DNA of 64,000 nt from Costus lasius (lineage: Eukaryota; Streptophyta; Magnoliopsida; Zingiberales; Costaceae): contig CM050453.2 in the NCBI GenBank assembly GCA_027563935.2, positions 12,604,001 to 12,668,000 on the forward strand, given 5' to 3'. Positions 22,966 to 33,336 of the stretch are shown here, piece after piece. Each line of letters begins with the position of its first letter. The first letter of the stretch is position 1. The notes beneath the pieces are model-generated. The model was not told where the DNA came from. It ran no database searches and worked only from the letters and a program-made list of their open reading frames with translations. The translations under genes and the position numbers were made by a program.

Positions 22966-23456
22966 CAAAACATACAATGCTTACATCTACCAATGGAACA
23001 CACATTCTATCTAAATATTCCTAACCAAGACTTTGGTCTATGATTTTATACGACGTTCACTTGTGATTTCAATTTTTTTTTACAAATTTTAATTTTGACT
23101 ATTTTGTTATTTAATTCACTTTAGCCTTTGTTTGTTTTGTTGGTGTTTTTTTTTATATAAGTAAAACATAAAAAGTTAAGGATGAGCATAAAGTTTAAAT
23201 TATGAATAAGACTTAGGTTACGTTTGGCATACAACTTTCTCATCCATACAACTTTTTGTTTGCTACAGTAAAAGCTAACGTGCATAAAACAGTGCTATTT
23301 TTGGCGGCTAAAAGAAAGTTAAAAAATGCAACTTCCTTATTACTATAACAACTTTGGCAAAAAAAAAAAAAAAATTATACGATAAAAGCTGTGTAAGCTA
23401 TTCCAAACGTAACCTTAACTCATTTAGATTTTTCTTAATGAGTGCAAATAACTTAG
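22966..23456. repeat. Continuation of the inverted LEW1-MetRS interval (copy of 12590-13060)
   Basis: After the solo LTR the sequence resumes as the reverse complement of 13060-12590, including the MITE, down to 'gagtgcaaataacttag' where the large retrotransposon is inserted. Confidence 0.8.
23216..23414. mobile_element. Tourist-like MITE with perfect 12-bp TIRs and TTA TSD
   Basis: Starts GGTTACGTTTGG and ends CCAAACGTAACC, with TTA at 23213-23215 and 23415-23417. At 199 bp with no coding capacity, it fits the Tourist (PIF/Harbinger-mobilised) class. Poly-A of 15 near 23359 lies inside it. Confidence 0.8.
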
Positions 23457-25075
23457 TGTTAGGCCCAGCTCATCTGACCCGGTCAACTGGGCCGTTGACC
23501 GGGTCAAAATTGGCCCAAGCCAACATCGAGAGGAGGATTGAAATTTGGGGGAAAAGTTTCGATCGGCGAAAATGGTTTTCGCCCGCTCGATCGGAATCAA
23601 CGTCGCCGACGCCTGCCAGCGGCCGAAGACCTCAGGGACACCGGCGAAGAGTTTTGTCGCCGGGAGAGTTGGGCTAGCTGGTGGTCTTCCGGCCGGCGAA
23701 GCAGCGGCGGCACGCGCAACCGACGAGGCGAACGCTGGCGGATCGATGGGAAAAGACGACGCGAAGTCGTCTCGTCCACGTCCGTCAGGTCGTGACGATG
23801 GCGACTGGACGGGGAGGCGACGTCTGAGGCGTGGCTCTCCAGTCATCAAACGGTGACGAAGGCAAGGCACCGGAAGGACGACAAAGTCGTCGCCTGAACG
23901 TGGCTAAGTTTGACAAAGGGGAGAAGAGAGCGCTTGATCCAGAGGTCTGAAGCGGCGGCGACGCTTGGACCAGCAGATCATCACACGGTGGCACCTCTAC
24001 CGGGCGGACCGAAGAAGGCAGTCAGACGACAAGGGGCAAGCGGCATGGGCAAGCATGGGCGGAGCTCTGGCGCGACACGGCTCCGCTTGTCATCGAGTCG
24101 ACATCGTCCTGCCTGCATACGCGCCAAGCTGCCTATAAAAGAGGCGGCCGACGAGCTCGAGATAGGAGACGGCTGCGAGAGGAACAAATGCTGGTAGAGG
24201 AAAAACCACATCTCGGTAAGGAAGAGAGAACGAAGCCGAGAACGGCGGACGACTGTACTAGAGCGGCGACGGGAATATGGTAAGAATTGGTCGACGAGGT
24301 TGAGAACGAACCCCGTCTGAACTTTCCCGTTCGCCTCTCCTCCCAGCGACTCCTCGGCGACTCCAATGAAGGCCAGCGGTGGCCCTCGTCCGACGTGCTT
24401 CGGTGGTGAGGGTGGGTGGTACGAATCACACTTGACGCCTGCTCCCTTGAGAGCGAGATCCACGTCGCGTTCTTCACCGAGCTCTCTCCTCTTCTCTCCG
24501 TCTCCATCCTCTGCTCGATTCGACCGAGCTTGGGGCGGCGGCTTCAGTCGGACAGCGTCCTCCGGCAAGTCGACGAACGCCGTAGGAAGAGGGCGGCGAG
24601 GTCCTTTCGGTCCGCGTGAACTCCGAACGCGGCGACTGCACCAGCGTAGTTCGGCGCCTCCCGTTCGACGCGAACGAAGCAACGGGCTTCGTACGCAAAC
24701 ACGAACGCTGACGAGGACGTTGACTTGTCGACCCGCGATCGAGAATTAGCGAGGCCGAATTTCGGAAGTCGGGCGCCGAGTTGATTTCGGACGCGGGGTG
24801 AGTTCGGATTCGGGCGCCAATCCGAATCCAACAAAGGTATAATTCTATTTTTAATATTTAGTTTTTAATACTAATGTATTTTCTCTCTCCTTGCTGAACT
24901 GGAACGAGGATCTGAACCCTCGTGGAGGCTGAGGGGGGTGCGCGTGAACGCATTCCTGCCGGTCATGCTGAACAATAGAACGAATTTGGACATTTAGCCC
25001 TGTGTGGCATTCGAACAATTGTAATAAATTAATTAAAAATTTGATTCGTTTCATTGTATAATACAGGGCGTGATA
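23457..25075 (+). repeat. 5' LTR of TR-GAG-like element
   Basis: TGTTAGGCCCAG...GTGATA; pairs with 29845-31461. A TATA box (TATAAAA) lies at 24134-24140 within a GC-rich region. The many long open frames in this LTR, on both strands, recur in the other LTR and reflect GC content. Confidence 0.9.
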
Positions 25076-25078
25076 GTT

Positions 25079-25090
25079 TGGTATCAGAGG
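25079..25090 (+). other. Primer-binding site (tRNA-iMet type)
   Basis: TGGTATCAGAGG begins three bases after the 5' LTR and matches the usual initiator-Met PBS (TGGTATCAGAGC) except for the last base. Confidence 0.85.
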
Positions 25091-25128
25091 AGAATACTGA
25101 TCCAGCTGCACAACTCTGAGGAGAGAGA

Positions 25129-26137
25129 ATGGCATTGTCCAACACAGACCGTATCTCTCAGCTTGAGGAAGCTAGGGGAGATCTGGCTGCTCTCCCCAAG
25201 AAGACCCTTGCGGAGATGCTGAAGAGTCTGCTGGCCTCCACCACTGAGTTGCAGACTCAGGTGGAGAATGTATTGGGGGACATGGAGGTCTACAAGACCG
25301 AACTGGCCGAGCTGAAGCAGGAAGTGTCTGCACAGCGCCGGGCGGCTGAGGCGAACATGGGGGTCGCGCCGCGTCGGAGGGTCCCACAGCCCGGATCCTT
25401 TTCAGGGGTCCGCAGCGCCAAGGAGGTAGAAAATTTCCTCTGAGACATGGAGATGTACTTCCAATCGGCCCAAGTCCCCGCGGAAGAACAGGCTCTTGTC
25501 TGCGCAGCCTATCTGTCCGACGACGCCAAACTCTGGTGGCGTACGCAAGCTGCACCGACTCTTCTAGGGGAATTCCAGACTTACCAGCTCTCGTGGGAGG
25601 ACTTCAAGACAGAGCTGAAGAAACAGTTCATGCCCAGAAACACGTCTTGGGCGGCACGCGAGGCCCTCTTCAAACTCAAGCACACGGGGAGTGTGCGCGA
25701 GTATTTTGAAGAGCTACACTGCCCTAATGCTTGAGATAGATGACATAGCAGAGCAGGACAAACTCTACCACTTCCTGGCCGGACTGCAGACTTGGGCGCA
25801 GAAGGAGCTGCGACGACAGAAGGTTGTAACCTTAAAAGAGGCAACACTTGCGGCAGACGCACTGGTCGATCTTCGGATACCGGACAAGGTGGTCCCGGCT
25901 CCTCCGAACCGCAACCGCGAGACCCCCTATCCAAAGGGGAAGCAACCCTTAGCAGCAAGGAGGCTGAACTTCAAGGGCCCGAAGGAGATCAGGGCTCTGA
26001 AGGCAATCAGTCAGCCAGCAAAACAACCGGCTGCTTCAGGGTGCTACATTTGCGGAGGCCCTCACTTTATGACGGATTGCCCCAAACGCAGCATGGTCGC
26101 TGCTATCGTCGCCGAGAAGGGCAAGGGGGAGAAGTAG
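25129..26137 (+). pseudogene. gag of TR-GAG-like element, broken
   Basis: Starts ATG at 25129 (MALSNTDRISQLEEARGDL), with a coiled-coil-like N-terminus and then a gypsy-type capsid region: EVENFL, DMEMYFQ, AKLWWRTQ, QTYQLSWEDFK, SVREY, LEIDDIAEQDKLYHFLAGLQ. It ends with a basic region and zinc knuckle CYICGGPHFMTDC (CX2CX3HX4C, a spacing common in this plant gag family). TGA at 25441-25443 interrupts the frame between FL and DMEMYF, probably from CGA. A one-base shift near 25700 moves the rest (25691-26137) to another frame. Total length would be about 335 residues. The final stop is TAG after KGKGEK. Confidence 0.85.
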
Positions 26138-27007
26138 GCCGAGGAGCTAGAGGACACCGCCACCCCGAAGCTACTGTGAGATGATCTTTATCGATGTTTT
26201 GTAGGACTTAGTGGGAGTCCTGTATCTTAAAACTATGTTTTTAATGTTTTGTGGATGTTTTGTAAGCCCCTGCTGAGGGCAAAAACAATTTAAGTGGTTG
26301 CATTAGCGCACCACTAAGTATTATTAATGCAATTCCTCTTTTTATGGAATTCTGGGTTCGACGAATAAATTTTGAGGAAAATTTAAAAGGCCAATATACC
26401 TTAAAAACCGCTAATTGAGGAAAAGTTAGCAGACTTCAAAACTGCTATTCGAGGAAAAAGTTGACAGACTTCAAAAACTGCCATTTAAAGCGGTCAAATT
26501 AGCAGATTTCAAAACTGCTATTCATGGACTAAGAGAGTTAACAAAACTCTAAAATTACTATTTAGGGAGAAATGAGGAAGAGTTAGCAGACTCTAAAACT
26601 GCTATGCGGTATAAGAAGAATGAGCGATGTCCAAATAAAACAAAAGAGATCCCTCTTCTTATTTCCACTAAGCCAACTTCGCGTAAAGGGACGCCTTTAT
26701 GTGAGGGAAACTTGGGTGGACAGCAAGGAAAAATCCTTAAAAATCTGTCTAAGCTGGGTTTCTCGTCATAAAGGGATACCTTTATGAGGGGAAGACTCGG
26801 GGGCAAAATGAATTGGACGCGCTAAGTTACTCCTCGACGGAGGTGGTATGGGACACCTTCGAAAGGGAGGAGACTTAGGCGTAACCAAATTGGACGATTC
26901 TCCCTAGCGATCCAATTCGATCGCAGACCTTGTGGAAACCTCTCCTGCAAGTTAATGAAAATACGAGTGCGAGTCGAACCGCACTAAAGTTTCGTCGAGG
27001 ACGATGA
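26138..27007 (+). other. Non-coding interior of TR-GAG-like element with short tandem phrases
   Basis: Contains imperfect repeats of 'agttagcagacttcaaaactgc' between 26400 and 26610 (about six occurrences, 30-60 bases apart) and repeated 'aaagggatacctttatg/aaagggacgcctttatg' at 26687 and 26769. No protein-coding frame is convincing. Confidence 0.6.
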
Positions 27008-28118
27008 ACAAGCATCTAGAAGCTGGAATATTCGTTTTGATGAATCAATCTCTGAGTTTGGTTTCATCAAAAACGAAGATGACCCGTGTGTATATAAGAG
27101 GTTTAGTGGGAGCGTGATTACTTTCTTGGTCCTCTACGTCGATGACATCTTGATCATTGGAAATGATATTCCTGAACTGCATGCTGTTAAAGCATGGTTA
27201 GGAAAATGTTTCCAGATGAAAGATCTAGGAGAAGCAGCCTATGTGTTAGGTGTGAAGATCTACAGAGATAGATCTAAGAGGCTTCTCGGGCTGTGCCAGA
27301 GTACGTACATCGATAAAGTCCTGGAGAGATTCCATTTAGAGAATTCTAAAAGGGGATATCTGCCAGTCAGACATGGTCTGAATCTTTCGAAGAGTCAGTG
27401 TCCACAAACACAGACTGAGAAAGATGAAATGGACAATACGCCTTATGCTTCGGCTATTGGGTCCATTATGTATGCGATGTTGTGTACTCGCCCAGACGTC
27501 GCTTACGGGTTAAGCGTGACCAGTCGGTTCCAAAGTAATCCAGGCATGGCGCACTGGATTGCGGTCAAGAACATTTTAAAATATCTGCGGAGGACCAAAG
27601 ATATGTTCTTGATATATGGTGGTCAGGAAGAACTCAGTATTGAAGGATATACTGACGCTTCGTTCCAGTCGGACCAGGATGATTTCCGATCGCAATCAGG
27701 CTATGTTTTTAGCTTGAATGGTGGAGCAGTGGTGTGGAAAAGTTTCAAACAGTCAACTGTTGCTGATTCCACAACAGAAGCCGAGTATGTTGCAGCCTCG
27801 GAAGCATCCAAGGAGGCAGTGTGGATTCGTAAGTTCGTGAAAGAACTTGGTGTTGTTCCTTCGAGTGCAGATCCTTTGGTTATCTTCTGTGATAACACTG
27901 GAGCCATCGCACAAGCAAAGGAACCACGGTCGCACCAGAAGTCCAAGCACATACAGAGACGGTTTCACTTGATCCGGGAGATCATTGATCGAGGCGAGAT
28001 CAAAATCTGCAAGGTTCATACAGATGACAATCTGGCAGACCCGCTTACCAAGCCTCTGGCGCAGCAGAAGCATGAGAAGCACTGTAATAATATGGGTTTG
28101 AGGTTTCTCAACCATTAG
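27008..28118 (+). pseudogene. copia RT (C-terminal part) and RNase H
   Basis: One uninterrupted frame (an ATG lies at 27114). RT carries the catalytic YVDDILIIGND. The thumb/connection follows (QMKDLGEAAYVLGVKIYRD; SAIGSIMYAMLCTRPDVAYG; NPGMAHWIAVKNILKYL). RNase H has EGYTDASFQSD, then SGYVFSLNGGAVVWKSFKQ, STTEAEYVAASEA and CDNTGAIAQAKEP, and the family's C-terminal DNLADPLTKPL. With no stop over 370 codons the insertion is fairly recent, but the protein lacks its first part and its own promoter. Confidence 0.9.
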
Positions 28119-28138
28119 ATTAAGTGCAAGTGGGAGAT

Positions 28139-29825
28139 TGTTGTAGTATGCCCTTAAGGCTAATGTTTGAGGCCTTGGGATTGTAACAGTATCATGTAAT
28201 AAACTCTTAAGTTTATAAAGGCATGGTTGTTATTCAGATTGTTACCTTGTCTGCTGTAATAAGTGTACTTCTGATTAATGTCTCAAAGCTGTTCAGCTAG
28301 GCTGACATGCAGTAATGTCCTTAGTCGAGATATCTTGGTGAACTTGAGACAGCCCTGATATGATTGAGACTAATATGAGTTCTAATCTTATAGGATGCTT
28401 CGAGCATGGAATAAGATGTAGACTCATGGGTACATTGGATGTACTGGACAGACCCTACTTGGATATTCAATTGTTTGTCACAATGTGAATAATCCTTGAA
28501 TGCTACAAGTGGCACATGTCCTTTGACTTGAGATCACTTGTGTTTCTAAATGATGAATGTCATTGTTTTGAGGTAGTTCAATATCATTTGAAATATAATG
28601 ATTATAGACTATCTTGGATGATGATCAAGAGTCAGGTTAGGACACTAGTGATAGATACAGGATTGCCGTCTCCTTGTTTAAGGAGTGTGATGTTCTAGGG
28701 CCCCCCTGTATGAGATGATTGAGATAGTGTATGGCCATACCCAGATGACTATGTTCATCTGATCTAATCATGCTCATCGTATTGGAGTTACAGGCTTGAC
28801 ATGCTTGTCCAATAAGAACATCCAGTGGCAAAGGAAACATGTATGCCTTGTGAAGAAGATTCACACTTGTGCTGTGATATGGGAGTAGTCTTGGAAGACT
28901 CTTTCCTTTATATCGGGAGACAGTGATGTGTTGCTAGATACCCCTCACTGATCGTGATAACGTAAGTTGTCGTTACCGACATTTAAAGGAAACCCTTAGG
29001 GTCGCACAATTTGATGATATGGCTTGCTTAAGTCAGATCGTGTGGACTGAATTGTTTTGATTCAGTTTAAAGGAGTTTGGACTCTGATTGTAAGTGAGAT
29101 CTGGTCTGATCATGTTTGATTGATTAGGGCTTGAGATCGGTAAGCTTCGATCGAGAGTAGTGATGCTAGATCAGTGAGATCAGAAGCATCAAGAGATCAA
29201 CGGTTAGATCTTGAACCGTTTGGTTCAGAGAGAGATCTAGACCATGGCTTGGGTTGTTTTGGTTTGGTCTTTGAACCAAAAGCATTGGACCGAATTCCAT
29301 TGAACCGGTTCACACATGTGTGAACGGATTGGTTCAAGATGGAAGCATTAAAGGGCGGTTTGGTTTGAGTGGGCGAAAGCTTCATGACTTTCCATTTTGG
29401 GAAATCATGTAACGCCTCTTGAAGAAAACGCTTAAACGCATGTTTTGGCTTTGCTTGGTGATCGATCCATCGGAGACGAGGACGAACAAGAGAAGCTTTG
29501 TCGCCCTTGCCGAAAGTTGGTTTTTCTTCTCCTTCATACGACAAGAACCTTGAAGCCTTGCTAGCACAAGGACGACAAGGAGTAGGCCAACATCCTCTTG
29601 TGTGTGGCACACTTTGGAGGAGAACCCTTTCGTTCTCTTGCTTCCAAGTCGAGTCCAATCTTCATGGCAATGGTATGAATCTCATCCGATTTATACATCT
29701 CATAAGAGTTGATCATACGACATGCTATTTTGATCTTGAATCCCTATCTTCCGCTGCAAAAGAATCACATATGCGCCACCTTTAGGGATTGCCCCCTTGC
29801 GCTCCCCCTCGAAGGGGACCCAACA
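28139..29825 (+). repeat. copia 3' LTR (1.69 kb)
   Basis: Starts directly after the purine-rich AAGTGGGAGAT with TGTTGTAGTATGCCC and ends GGGACCCAACA, giving matching TGTTG/CAACA ends. No second copy exists in the window. Small open frames in it are not conserved proteins. Confidence 0.75.
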
Positions 29826-29830
29826 CAGTT

Positions 29831-29844
29831 TAGGAGGGGGAGAA
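29831..29844 (+). other. Polypurine tract of TR-GAG-like element
   Basis: TAGGAGGGGGAGAA directly precedes the 3' LTR (TGTTAGGCCC at 29845). Confidence 0.85.
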
Positions 29845-31461
29845 TGTTAGGCCCAGCCCATCTGGCCCGGTCAACTGGGCCGTTGACCGGGTCAAAATTG
29901 GCCCAAGCCAACATCGAGAGGAGGATCAAAATTTGGGGGAAAAGTTTTGATCGGCGAAAATGGTTTTCGCCCGCTCGATCAGAATCAACGTCGCCGACGC
30001 CTGCCAGCGGCCGAAGACCTCAGGGACACCGGCGGAGAGTTTTGTCGCCGGGAGAGTTGGGCTACCTGGTGGTCTTCCGGCCGGCGAAGCAGCGGCGGCA
30101 CACGCAACCGACGAGGCGAACACTGGCGGATCGATGGGAAAAGACGACGCGAAGTCGTCTCGTCCACGTCCGTCAGGTCGTGACGATGGCGACTGGACGG
30201 GGAGGTGACGTCTGAGGCATGGCTCTCCAGTCATCAAACGGTGACGAAGGCAAGCCACCGGAAGGACGACAAAGTCGTCGCCTGAACGTGGCTAAGTTTG
30301 ACAAAGGGGAGAAGAGAGCGCTTGATCCAGAGGTCTGAAGCGGCGGCGACGCTTGGACCAGCAGATCATCACACGGCGGCACCTCTACCCGGCGGACCGA
30401 AGAAGGCAGTCAGACGACAAGGGGCAAGCGACATGGGCAGGCATGGGCGGAGCTCTGGCGCGACACGGCTCCGCTTGCCGTCGAGTCGACATCGTCCTGC
30501 CTGCATACGCGCCCAAGCTGCCTATAAAAGAGGCGGCCGACGAGCTCGAGATAGGAGACGGCTGTGAGAGGAACAAATGCTAGTAGAGGAAAAACCACAT
30601 CTCGGTAAGGAAGAGAGAACGAAGCCAAGAACGACGGATGGCTGTACTAGAGCGGCGACGGGAATATGGTAAGAATTGGTCGACGAGGTTGAGAACGAAC
30701 CCCGTCTGAACTTTCCCGTTCGCCTCTCCTCCCAGCGACTCCTCGGCGACTCCGACGAAGGCCAGCGGTGGCCCTCGTCCGACGTGCTTCGGTGGTGAGG
30801 GTGGGTGGTACGAAGCACACTTGACGCATGCTCCCTTGAGAGCGAGATCCACGCCGCGTTCTTCACCGAGCTCTCTCCTCTTCTCTCCGTCTCCGTCCTC
30901 TGCTCGATTCGACCAAGTTTGGGGCGGCGGCTTCAGTTGGACAGCGTCCTTCGGCAAGTCGACGAACGCCGTAAGAAGAGGGCGGCGAGGTCCTTTCGGT
31001 CCGCGCGAACTCCGAACGCGGCGACTGCACCAGCGTAGTTCGGCGCCTCCCGTCCGACGCGAACGAAGCAACGGGCTTCGTACGCAAACATGAACGCTGA
31101 TGAGGACGTTGACTTGTCGACCCGCGAGCGAGAATTGGCGAGGCCGAATTTCAGAAGTCGGGCGCCGAGTTGATTTCGGACGCGGGGTGAGTTCGGATTC
31201 GGGCGCCAATCCGAATCCAACAAAGGTATAATTCTATTTTTAATATTTAGTTTTTAATACTGATGTATTTTCTCTCTCCTTGCTGAACTGGAACGAGGAT
31301 CTGAACCCTCGTGGAGGCTGAGGGGTGCGCGTGAACGCATTCCTGCCGGTCACGCTGAACAATAGAACGAATTTGGACATTTAGCCCTGCGTGGCATTCG
31401 AACAATTGTAATAAATTAATTAAAAATTTGATTCGTTTCATTGTATAATACAGGGGTGACA
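29845..31461 (+). repeat. 3' LTR of TR-GAG-like element
   Basis: Pairs with 23457-25075, ends GGTGACA at 31461. TATA box at 30523-30529. Short substitutions and single-base indels separate the two LTRs. Confidence 0.9.
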
Positions 31462-31466
31462 CTTAG

Positions 31467-32403
31467 TGTTAGAATTTATGTTTGATTTTTTTAAAAAAAT
31501 AAAAAAATAGAGAAAATAAGACACCTTGATGCCTATTTATAGGCAAGACCGATGGCTAAAATTAATTCCGCACGCTAAGAATTGATTTTAAAATAGCCGA
31601 AATCATTCATTCATTCTGCTTAATACACAATAACTCATAATTATGAACATCATATTAATGCTCAACAGCTCATAAAAGCCACGCATTAAAATATATAATT
31701 AATTAGAGAATATTTCATATATTTCAAACATCAAATTTTAGTGTGATAAAAACCACCAAGAAAATAAAATGTTGAAGCAATAGATGAAACTCATATTTAC
31801 AATAGAGTGTTGCTATAGGAACAATAAAAGAAGATTATGATACTTTTATATCACAAACATCCAACAAATTGAAAACATTTACCCCCAAAGCCAAAGCCAT
31901 GGAATTTAATATATACACTGACTCGTTACACTCGAGTCACAGCTATAGCCTACTTATCTACAACTCTCAGCACACCAAAACTGCCATTTCTCCTACCCCC
32001 AATCTCCAAGCCATTATCAAAAAAACACATGAATGAATATAGCACAGTATAATACAAACACTCTAGTTTATCTTTTCAACAGCACCAGAATCATGGCATT
32101 CAGAGTTATCTTAATTTGTCCCTCAAGGGTTACCTTGATTGAGCTGGTAGCTGGGTGCTCCAGGATAAAAGTTTGTCAGCATATCTGCCGAACCACAGAG
32201 TAATCTTCTGACTTTATGACAGCAAATTGGAGGGCTCCTTGCAATTGAGAAGTCATTGCTTCAAGATCATGAACAATTAAGGCAAGTGTAAGTAAAAGTA
32301 GTAGTTTTGAGGAGCAACATTCATAGTTTAAAAAGTGTAACAATCATGTACTTGACAGTTTGAAATGTGAATCTAAAGCATCTAATAAGCAGGACACGAT
32401 TTG
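31467..32403. repeat. R segment, inverted near-complete copy
   Basis: Reverse complement of about 12575-11670. It begins with the other half of the split target site ('tgttagaatttatgtttg') and ends at GGACACGATTTG, the first bases of the LEW1-like exon at 11680. The duplication therefore stopped just inside that exon. Confidence 0.85.
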
Positions 32404-33074
32404 TTTTTCCCAAGTTCATGATTTTTCAAACAAAAAGTTGGGTTCACTCAAACTTGTTTGATGTCTACGGTTGCTGATTACTTATCAATTTGCTTTGAGT
32501 TCTTGGCTATCACAGCGCATCCAATGACCTTAACACTCTTGTAATCCTTGACAAGATACTTCCCTACAAATGCTATAGGATATGAATGAAGAATATAGCC
32601 TTTTTCAATCATGGTTTTCAATCTTGGACTGTAGCCTACTGGTTTGATCTCAGACCAAGTATACTGAAATATGAATGTTCTTGTACCAGGTGTTCGTGGA
32701 CAAGTCATATCTCAAACTAGTTTTTACTCGGCGGTAGATAAAAACATTGTTTGAACTTTGAACCCTCTGAGGACATTCTACGGACTTGAGGATCAGGAAC
32801 AGCATTTGATTGAAAAAGGCTAATGCTCAAGGATGCATCAGGCAATGTGCTGCAACTACTAAGAAAAAGGTCTAAGTGTGCCATATGACTTACCAAACCA
32901 TAAAGATCATAAGGTTGGTCAAGCTTGAAAAGAAGCCCTGCCACACCATGGATATCCCTCGTCAGTCATCATCTGATACTCCACACCTTGAGAACTGCTA
33001 GCTAACTTTGCTTTAGAATATGAGCAGACTAACTCCTTAGAACTCAGAAACCTTGCATCTCTCATGAAACACCT
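32404..33074. other. Sequence between R copy and histidine-kinase exon
   Basis: Presumably includes 3' UTR of the kinase fragment. Apart from the unidentified frame at 32478-32708 nothing is recognised. Confidence 0.4.
32478..32708 (-). other. Unidentified 76-codon frame
   Basis: Reads TFIFQYTWSEIKPVGYSPRL, then KTMIEKGYILHSYPIAFVGK and YKSVKVIGCAVIAKNS, ending with a stop. Composition is protein-like, but I cannot link it to a family. It lies downstream of the histidine-kinase exon on the same strand. It may be an exon fragment or chance. Confidence 0.2.
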
Positions 33075-33336
33075 TCAAGTATCATCTATATCTGACTCGA
33101 AGAAATGTGCAACGGCAGAGTAGAGCTGCTTCTCCTCAAAAGGCTTGGACGCATAATCATCCATACTGCACCTCAAGCATTCATCATGTGTTGCCTGAAT
33201 TACATCAGCTGTCATAGCCAATATAGGAACATGCCACTGAGCTACATTGCCATACATATCCAATGATGCCTCTCCTGATTTAATCAGCTCATTGACACTT
33301 CTCTCCATGAGTCTGATCTGTCTTGTGGCTTCAAAT
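33075..33336 (-). pseudogene. Terminal exon of a hybrid histidine kinase (cytokinin-receptor type), receiver domain end
   Basis: Reads FEATRQIRLMERSVNEL, then HVPILAMTADVIQATHDECL and MDDYASKPFEEKQLYSAVA, with a stop TGA at 33075-33077. These are the alpha3-to-alpha5 part of a response-regulator receiver, including the conserved Thr (MTAD) and Lys (SKPF). The wording is closest to plant AHK2/AHK3-type cytokinin receptors. An acceptor (TTTTGCAG) precedes the exon at 33337. The upstream exon with the phosphorylated Asp (usually DIQMP) and the kinase and CHASE domains are not found in the next 15 kb, which is retrotransposon. The last exon itself is uninterrupted. I read it as a gene remnant, though a very long intron cannot be ruled out. 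Confidence 0.7.

Larger units (their letters stand above)
27008..29825 (+). mobile_element. 5'-truncated Ty1/copia element nested in TR-GAG-like element
   Basis: Begins abruptly inside reverse transcriptase (QASRSWNIRFDE), continues through RNase H to a stop at 28118, then has a copia PPT (AAGTGGGAGA at about 28128-28137) and a 3' LTR 28139-29825 with TGTTG...CAACA ends. The 5' LTR, gag, protease, integrase and first part of RT are absent. It sits between 'cgtcgaggacgatgaa' and 'cagtttaggaggggg', which are the usual 3' end sequences of this gypsy-type family. No clear TSD. Confidence 0.8.
23457..31461 (+). mobile_element. TR-GAG-like LTR retrotransposon, 8.0 kb, TSD CTTAG
   Basis: Complete ends: 5' LTR 23457-25075, PBS, gag, non-coding stretch, nested copia fragment, polypurine tract 29831-29844, and 3' LTR 29845-31461, flanked by CTTAG at 23452-23456 and 31462-31466. 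It encodes a gag with a CX2CX3HX4C knuckle but no protease, RT or integrase of its own, so it is non-autonomous. The insertion split an R-segment junction whose intact form is seen (inverted) at 12580-12615. By eye the LTRs differ at roughly a dozen places in their first 450 bp, so the insertion is not very recent. Confidence 0.88.

Noticed and set aside
23981..24682. 233-codon minus-strand frame in the retrotransposon 5' LTR
   Set aside because: Lies inside the LTR, recurs (changed) in the 3' LTR, and several overlapping frames exist on both strands; a composition effect.
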